Source: Paragordius varius
Lineage: Eukaryota > Nematomorpha
Direction: 5' to 3'
NCBI GenBank assembly: GCA_964247055.1
Contig: OZ176059.1
Span: 1,922,001 to 1,986,000 of the forward strand
Length of the DNA stretch: 64,000 bases
Part shown: positions 58,278 to 64,000 of the stretch, piece by piece
How positions within the stretch are numbered: position 1 is the first letter of the stretch
Layout: each line of letters opens with the position of its first letter
Position numbers and translations under genes: made by a program
Notes under the pieces: model-generated
Told to the model about the DNA's origin: nothing
Seen by the model: the letters and a program-made list of their open reading frames with translations, nothing else
The model's database searches: none

Positions 58278-59799
58278 AAGTTATACGGACAAAATGTTTT
58301 TTCGAAAGATAAATTTTTTAAACCTTAATTTTTCCTCTCTAAGCTATTCAATTATGTTAAAATATTATTTGATTGTTTTAGTAATATAATCTACTTCACA
58401 CTTTACAATATAAATAAAGAGTTATATTAAAAAAAGAAGATGTAAAAAGTATGGTTGTCTTTTAGAAAAAAAATTTGTCTTTATATATTTACATTTTGTC
58501 CGTATAATTTTAATTTTTACTGTCAATTAAAGAGCATATAAATAAAGTTTAAATCTTGTAACGTTTTAGAACGGTTTAAATTAGATATTTATAATCTGAT
58601 TGATTTTTCCAAAAAACTTTGAAAATTGAATATGATGTAGTTAGGCACAAGTAATATTATTTTTAAAAATAATTTTCTTTAAATTTGCTTTAAACGACAT
58701 AAGTAGAATGAAAATTATTTTAATTTACTCATCTATATTATTATATTAAATATACCTTTTTAATCTGTGGTAATCAATTTCAATTAATATAAAATTTATT
58801 TTATTGCATGTGTGGGAAATAAAATAAGTGAATATTCCGAACTTATATTTTCGATATAAATACTCACATTTTTATTCGCTAATATTTTTATTTTATACAA
58901 TTTAAAAATTTCATAATTTTAATGTTTATTATACAAAAAATTATTATGCATTTGGTCTTTATACTACACCATTATCAAATTTACCTTTAAACAATTCAAA
59001 TTCACCCTAATAAATATGTGTTTTTTATAATTAAAAATTAGCTATATTTTTTTATATTTTAATAAATGAAATTTCGTTTAAAATTAATAATACTGAAAAA
59101 ATAATATATGCCATAAGAATATATTTCTAATTAATGATGAGTTATATTAGCCCGAAAACATAATTTATTTTTAGGGTGAATTTGGATTGTAAATGGTAAA
59201 TTATAAATATATATACATAGATATATTGTGAAATCTCAATTATTTTACCATTGACACAATAATATAACATTGAAAGTTTTATGTTTTGTCATTGTTGTAA
59301 AACGACCTTATATTTATTTTTTAGACATCATGACCTAAAACATGAGCATGTAACTTGTCATCACAAAGATGTCATGAAAGCCGCGGCTGAAATCATACAA
59401 GCTAAACGAAAAAGTAAGATTTTAAAGTCGTCGGAGAAAATGATAATAAAATTCATATTACAGTAAAAATTGAAATTTTACGGACAAAACGTGGAATTTA
59501 AAGACAAATATTTTTTCAAAAGACAACCATACGTTTTAATCTTGATTTATTACAACATAACTCATTGTTTAAAATGGCAAAGTGTGAAATAGATATATAT
59601 AATACTAACACAATCAATTATATATTTTACATTTTTAACTAAGTAGTTTATATGGGAAACATTAAGGTTTTAAAATGTATGGTTTTTTATCGGAAAAAAT
59701 ATTTGTCTTTATATTCTAAGTTTTGTCCGTATAATTTTAATTTTTACTGTAAGTATTATTTTTTACCATGGTTTTTTATCTGATATTAAGAAGTTGTTA

Positions 59800-59841
<42 letters not shown>

Positions 59842-62800
59842 TATATATATATAAATATACCGATTTAAACATTACCACCATGAACTATCTTTTTTTATGT
59901 GTTCCCATGATAAACATGTAATTAAAATGTATTTTTTTGGCATATAGTTTACTTTTTCTATACTCTAATTTGTTATTATGATTTTATTTTTTTATTTTAC
60001 CATTCTAATTTATCTGATTCACGTTTAAAAACAGTAAGATTTTCCATGTGTGAAAACATAAGCATAAAAAATAATTAGTAAATAAGGCATAAAACAAATA
60101 ATCTTAACTTGTAAATTTGTTCAATTCAGAAGTTTTAAATAAAAATTAAAGTTTTTTGCATGGTAAAATTTTAAAGGTTTTAGGGTGCATGGATATTTAA
60201 TTGATACAAAATAATAAGAAGTTAATTTTGTTATGATTGATTTTGTAATAGTGAGTAATATTATTATATAATTTTGATTCATTTAAATTAATTCCTTTTT
60301 TAAATACAATATAAAGTTGAAATTTTAATTATACGGATATAACGCACAAATATAAAGACAAAAATTTATTTTTAAAAGACAACCATACTTTTTATATCTT
60401 TTCGATTTTTTGAATTATTAACCATTGTTTATAATTGCAACGTATAAAATAGAGATGTAAATTGGTAACGCAATCAATTATATATTTTACAATTGTCATC
60501 AAATATTTTATTAAGGAGAAATTAAAGTTTAAAAAGTATGGTCGCCTTATGTAAAGAATTTTTTTTAACGTTTCGTCCGTATAATATCAATTTTTACCCT
60601 TAATAAGAAAAGAGTGAGCGTTTTTTAATACTGGAATGTGTTGTTAGGGATAAATCAAAAGGTAAATATTTAAATATCAGGTTAAATTATAATAAGTATA
60701 TTAAGATTTAATTCTATTGCCTTTTTATCATTGCTAAAGGATAACCGTTAATTTTTTTCATATATCCTATTTCTTCATTTCCTACGCAAACTTAGATAGT
60801 CGAAGTAATAGGTTCTATTGTATTTTTTATCATTGTTAAAGGATAGCCTTTAATTTTTTTTCATATATCCTATTTCTTCATTTTATTATGCAACATAGAT
60901 AGTCGAAGTAATAGGCTACCAGGCGGTCAAAATGTAACATATAGTGCATCATTTAACGAAAACTGTTGCAATCCGCAAACGCTGCCCAACAACACAATCA
61001 ATGTAGTTAAGGGTAATGAAAAAAATGATACCCATTTTCATAAAAGACCCTCCCATCATTATATGGTATATTCATTTATTTATATATAATATTGCCTTTT
61101 TAATTTATCCAAATTTATGCTTGTTGAGTGTTGAACGGTTAAAAATAAGGTTAGTTAAACCGCCCCTCATGTATAAAGTACCGCATGATTATAACTTGTC
61201 TGTAAATTCCAATATAAATGTTGTGGTAAATTAAAAACAAACTATTTTAGTCTTTTTAATTGGTTTCCAAATCGTAGAATATTACTAATATTAAAATTTC
61301 TTATGTTTTAATATATAAAATTATAATTTTATCCAGCGTTTCAATTTGTTTTATATTATCCTGTTATAATTAAATATACAGTAAAACTTGAAAAAAACGG
61401 ACAAAACGTAAAACTATAAAGACAAATATTTTTTTCTGAAAACACTTTTACTATTTAAATCTTAATTTTTTGCGATATAACTGATTATTTTATACAACAA
61501 GGTATATAGAGATTTATATTGGTAACACAATCAAATATATATTTTATCATTGTAAATAAATCAATATGAGAAAAATTTAATTCTAAAAGGTATGGTTGTC
61601 TTTTAGAAAAAAAATGTCTTTATTTTACGTTTGTGTCCGTATAATTTCAGTTTTAACTGTATATCCTAAATTTTTTGACAGCCTCTTTATTTAATTAGGC
61701 GCGAATGTTTGATTGTTTTTGCAATAGAAAAATTTCATTCTGCTACCTTTTTTTTCAAATATGAGAGGCCTAAAACAATTTTAATAAAAAACTGCCTTTT
61801 TAAGTTCTTTTTTTAATCTAAATATAGACTAGCTCTAGCCAACCATGTATTCATGAAAACGATGATATAGACACCGATCTAAGTTCACACATTATGGGTG
61901 AACGGGTAGTTATAACTAATGCCATGGAACAAGCTATTAAGGTTTATTTTTGTTTTGTTTGCGTTATAGTTTTATTTACTTGAGTTTTAAGTTTTTAGTT
62001 TGTATGAAGTTTATTGAAAATGCGTTTGAAATGGTTTTATATATATCAAAACAAGGATATTGTTAAGCCTGAAAGCTTTAAATTTATTGTTAAATAAACT
62101 GTAATAAAATATTGTGGTTTACAAATAATTCAGCCGTAAAAATTTGTTAAATAGTGCTTTTTTAATCTTAATCACAAGTGTATAAATGGAATAAAGTAGG
62201 TTTATATATTTTTGCTCTAACTATTATTAAAGAAAAAGATTTTACATTTCATTTTATAAAATCATTGTTTTAATAAAAAAAATTGGTTAGTTTTTTTAAA
62301 TTTTTCTAGATAACATTTATAGATTGGTTACAACAAAAAAACTACATTAAATATATATATATATATATATTTCAAGCCAATTAATTGCTCTTTACTACTT
62401 TAGATGTTATCTTGCCGTTTTAAATGTAATATTAGCAATTTTTTATATATTGTATATAATACATTTGATGTCAATATATGTATGAATTAAATAAGCCCTA
62501 AAACCATTTTATTTAAAGCTTTTTTCACAATGTTAGCATTTAAACTAATTTTTTTTATCACAAATATTTTGAATACACTCTCATATCCTTGACGATTATC
62601 TTTTTTCAGTAATGATTTAATTACAAACCGTAAAAATATAAAGACAAATATTGTTTCCAAAAGACAACCATACTTTTTCAAACAAAGTTTTTCGATAAAA
62701 ACTATTTAATTACATTGTAAAATATGTAATTGATTGTTACCAATTTACATTTCTATAGTTTAAAGCAATGAGTAGTTACATGTAAAAAAATCAGGATATA

Positions 62801-63894
62801 AAAAGTATGGGTGGTTGTCTTTAGAAAGAAATTTGTCTTTATATTTTTACATTTTATCGCTGTATAATTTTAATCTTTATTGTATAAAATATAATCTATA
62901 ATATGATATAATATGACATTATTTAAAGCAGGGCTGTTCAACACAAATGGCTTCGCGGGCCGCATTCACTATCTAGATGAAAATAACGAAGATATATTTT
63001 ATTGCATTTTAGTCATATAAGACTGTAAAACTTACCATTATTAACTTGAACAATTTTTGTTTGTTCATTATTACCGAAATTCGGAAAGATTTATTGAAAA
63101 AATTTGTTTGAGACAGCAAATTTTACTTTTATATTTTGTTAAATTTTGTATGTGAAATTTTTCGCGGGCTGCAAAAATATTTTGGGGGGCCGCGTGTGTG
63201 ATGGACACCCACGATTTAAAAGATTCTGATGTATACCATTTACAATTCAAATTTACCCTTAAACTATTCAAATTCACCCTTGAACAATTCAAATTCACCC
63301 TCAAATAAATTAGATTAAGATTAAAAATTAGTTATATTTTTATATATTTTCAAAACAAAATAAAAATTTTGTTTTTAATTAATATAATACCGGAAAAATA
63401 ATAGACAATGCGCCATAAGAATATATTTTATATTAATGATATGAGTTATATTAGCCAGCCCTTTATTTTTAGAGGGGAAATTAAATTTTGATCAAGGGTG
63501 AATTTGAATTGTTCAATGGTGAATTTGAATTGTTCGAGGGGGAATTTGAATTGTTCAAGGGTGAATATGAACTGTAAAATGGTAAAATTGAATTGTTCGA
63601 GGGGGAATTTGAATTGTTCAAGGGTGAATTTAAACTGTAAAATGGTGAATTTGAATTGTTAGAGGGTGAATTTGAATTGTTCAAGGGTGAATATGAACTG
63701 TAAAATGGTGTACATCATAATATATTATTACAAAGCAAATTTCTTATACATTATTTATTACATTTGATTATTTAGGGATCCGATTCTCAACACATTCCAT
63801 TACCAGTGCCGGCCGAACCCATAGTTGCGTTTGCGCCATCTATCAACAACAACAATCGGAAACGAAATTCTCAATCTCTTTTGATTGATTCAAA
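51541..63894 (+). CDS. ZIP (SLC39) zinc transporter, LIV-1 type, partial (13 exons visible)
   Basis: A membrane transporter moving Zn2+ (or related metals) into the cytosol. Exons: 51541-51710, 52138-52273, 53284-53910, 54210-54314, 54557-54967, 55494-55667, 56090-56212, 56946-57164, 57743-57854, 59325-59413, 60899-61065, 61828-61941, 63776-63894; all phases chain (about 855 residues). TM1 is YGFATLAVLLISLVSLLGIV. TM2 is YLILGLIALAIGTMSGDAFL, followed by HLLPQAIG, the family's 'GTLxGDAxLHLLPxAxG'. TM3 is AVWKLLAVLATIFVFHVMEL. After TM3 comes a His/Asn/Ser-rich loop of about 690 residues. The HNFxDG (TM4) and HExPHE (TM5) metal-site motifs are not reached; the gene runs off the right edge and its 5' end is uncertain. 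Confidence 0.9.
51805..51934. mobile_element. MITE family E copy E2
   Basis: Left cgttaaatgggtataaaaat, inner aaacaagagctctatgg / ccatacagctcttgtttt, right caacccatttaacg. A compact hairpin about 95 bp after the donor of the TM1-TM2 exon. Confidence 0.75.
52138..52273 (+). CDS. ZIP exon: TM2-TM3 extracellular His cluster
   Basis: Acceptor AG at 52136-52137, reads AIGLHEHSHTTQEMSTSS..., then PHTHLHDHNHDHDHDHSAN; donor GT at 52274. LIV-1 ZIPs often carry His here, thought to sense or gather zinc. Phase 0 start, phase 1 end. Confidence 0.88.
52274..53283 (+). other. ZIP intron, 1.0 kb
   Basis: A+T-rich, GT at 52274 and AG at 53282-53283. Apart from a TATATA-rich stretch near 52750-52795 no repeat was recognised. 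Confidence 0.7.
53284..53910 (+). CDS. ZIP exon: TM3 and main His-rich cytosolic cluster
   Basis: Starts EFNETIITNNSF, with a SHSHSHAEEELHHDD segment before TM3 (YRDAVWKLLAVLATIFVFHV, MELLLHYA). After TM3 it has HGHHVHSHSHHSHGHGHSHH and SHGHSHMHSSHG at about 53596-53690, then an Asn/Lys-rich end. His repeats after TM3 are the classic zinc-binding loop of ZIPs. Phase 1 at both ends. Confidence 0.93.
54210..57164 (+). CDS. ZIP loop exons, five phase-1 symmetric modules
   Basis: Exons 54210-54314, 54557-54967, 55494-55667, 56090-56212 and 56946-57164 all begin with two bases and end with one, so each can be skipped without changing frame. They encode polar, disordered-looking sequence with scattered His and Cys: SISSFNAGQRF, DIQLCPHHYLERHENHLDLV, LINHPHHHQDIDTHNE, PTNDMYPIPTQNFNYH. 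No domain recognised. Their chaining and moderate composition support real exons, though not each one's constitutive use. Confidence 0.78.
55905..55972. repeat. (AT)n microsatellite, ~68 bp
   Basis: Long AT tract in a ZIP intron. The apparent frame over it (IYIYIY repeats) is an artefact. Confidence 0.95.
56271..56540. mobile_element. MITE family A copy A11
   Basis: Ends cccatttataattcaaattt and gaattgtaaatgg. Two repeats per arm, normal core. ZIP intron. Confidence 0.82.
57743..63894 (+). CDS. ZIP loop exons, last five visible
   Basis: 57743-57854 (DCYSKNYVQKNP..., CFDAMCHKIQLGIPDRVEH), 59325-59413 (RHHDLKHEHVTCHHKDVMKA, AAEIIQAKRK), 60899-61065 (NSRSNRLPGGQNVTYSASFN... to KRPSHHYM), 61828-61941 (TSSSQPCIHENDDIDTDLSS... 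VITNAMEQAIK) and 63776-63894 (GSDSQHIPLPVPAEPIVAFA...). Cys and His occur together (CHHK, HEHVTCHH), possibly a metal-binding part. For 60899-61065 a second donor at 61013 exists but breaks the frame to the next exon. Confidence 0.75.
58278..58522. mobile_element. MITE family B copy B3
   Basis: Left end lost in an (AT)n tract; then ttatacggacaaaatg, and a right end cgtataattttaatttttac, tg. ZIP intron. Confidence 0.75.
58965..59200. mobile_element. MITE family A copy A12
   Basis: Left end accattatcaaatttacc shortened; right end gaatttggattgtaaatggt intact. ZIP intron. Confidence 0.75.
59461..59749. mobile_element. MITE family B copy B4 (reference copy)
   Basis: CAGTAAAAATTGAAATTTTA ... TAATTTTAATTTTTACTG, 289 bp, TA on both sides, with arms matching over the outer ~60 bp (ggacaaaacg, aaagacaaatatttttt, gacaaccatac). 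Confidence 0.87.
60308..60599. mobile_element. MITE family B copy B5
   Basis: Eroded outer ends, but ttatacggatataacg, aaagacaaaaatttattttt and cgtttcgtccgtataatat are clear. ZIP intron. Confidence 0.72.
60711..60917 (+). repeat. 103-bp tandem duplication across a ZIP splice acceptor
   Basis: Two consecutive copies (60711 to about 60813, and 60814-60917) share ttctattg...tttttatcattg, aaaggata, ttcatatatcctatttcttc and tagatagtcgaagtaatagg. Each contains an AG followed by the first codons of exon 60899-61065 (AG at 60794-60795 and 60897-60898). Only the second leads to an open frame. Confidence 0.85.
61379..61659. mobile_element. MITE family B copy B6
   Basis: CAGTAAAACTTGAAAAAAAC ... TAATTTCAGTTTTAACTG, TA on both sides. 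ZIP intron. Confidence 0.83.
62607..62882. mobile_element. MITE family B copy B7
   Basis: Left end cagtaatgatttaattac with a deletion; right end ataattttaatctttattg. Core motifs intact. ZIP intron. Confidence 0.72.
62929..63213. mobile_element. Complete 285-bp hAT MITE
   Basis: Left cagggctgttcaacacaaat with GCGGGCCGCATT; right GGGGGGCCGCGTGTGTGATG, GACACCCACG. Such G+C-rich subterminal motifs and CAGGG/CACCC ends are usual in hAT MITEs. Flanks ATTTAAAG and ATTTAAAA match at 7 of 8 bases. Adjacent to MITE A13. Confidence 0.78.
63232..63711. mobile_element. MITE family A copy A13 with expanded compound right arm
   Basis: Left end ataccatttacaattcaaat with three repeats; the right arm (63487-63711) has about eight ~21-bp units. 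Terminal-type motifs (aactgtaaaatggt) recur three times within the array. Lies 65 bp before the last visible ZIP exon. Frames over the array (NSPLNNS repeats) are artefacts. Confidence 0.85.
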
Positions 63895-63896
63895 GT

Positions 63897-64000
63897 ATTT
63901 ACAAATCAAATTCACCCTCCAACAATTCAAAGTCACCCTAAAAATAAATTATGTGTTTTTGGGCAGCTAATATAACCATTAATAATATGAAATATATTTT
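63897..64000. mobile_element. MITE family A copy A14, cut by the window edge
   Basis: atttacaaatcaaattcacc, ctccaacaattcaaagtcac and the aaattatgtgtttttggg core begin at the donor of ZIP exon 63776-63894. The outer atacc is absent; GTATTT takes its place. Confidence 0.75.

Noticed and set aside
61013-61234. Alternative donor at 61013 and downstream frame
   Set aside because: Using this donor leaves one base, and none of the AGs near 61828-61847 restores the frame; the donor at 61066 gives a clean phase-0 join.
63481-63684. Minus-strand frame of NSPLNNS repeats
   Set aside because: Artefact of the A13 repeat array.

Overview
The window is very A+T-rich animal (metazoan) DNA. It has spliced genes with many short exons, GT-AG introns, Asn/Ser/Thr/His-rich coding stretches and a heavy load of small transposons. 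The species cannot be named from sequence alone. An invertebrate with a repeat-rich, A+T-biased genome fits best. No rRNA, tRNA, CRISPR array, operon or prokaryotic signal was seen.

Three host genes are present. (1) A secreted serpin on the minus strand (429-2164); two exons are visible and the reactive-centre end lies off the left edge. (2) A complete or nearly complete THOC2 gene, the large scaffold of the THO/TREX mRNA-export complex, on the minus strand (9072-37757). I reconstructed 40 exons whose splice phases all chain. They encode about 2,500 residues, against about 1,590 in human. The N-terminal and central parts align well with vertebrate THOC2, while the last ~950 residues are a low-complexity Ser/Thr/Asn/His tail. 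Two introns near its 5' end are only 26 and 27 nt long. (3) The front part of a ZIP (SLC39) zinc transporter of LIV-1 type on the plus strand (51541 to beyond 63894), head-to-head with THOC2. It has TM1-TM3 and then a loop of about 690 residues spread over many small, mostly phase-1 exons. The metal-site helices are not reached before the window ends.

The rest is largely transposon-derived. 2.2-9 kb (serpin-THOC2 gap) holds a foldback-type MITE split by a hAT element, itself split by a second hAT, each insertion with a perfect 8-bp target duplication. The THOC2 and ZIP introns hold many copies of two MITE families: family A (with sister family D), whose terminal inverted repeats are built of 21-bp tandem repeats in variable number, and family B, a Tc1/mariner-like MITE flanked by TA. 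38.4-47.8 kb, between the divergent THOC2 and ZIP genes, is a stack of piggyBac-like MITEs (TTAA flanks), several nested in one another. One contains a 5'-truncated RTE-type LINE with an uninterrupted 558-codon reverse transcriptase frame.

The three genes have no obvious functional link. The most notable observations are the two ultra-short introns supported by protein homology, the foldback-like MITE families with expandable 21-bp arms, the oversized phase-1 modular loop of the ZIP transporter, and the nested insertion histories.
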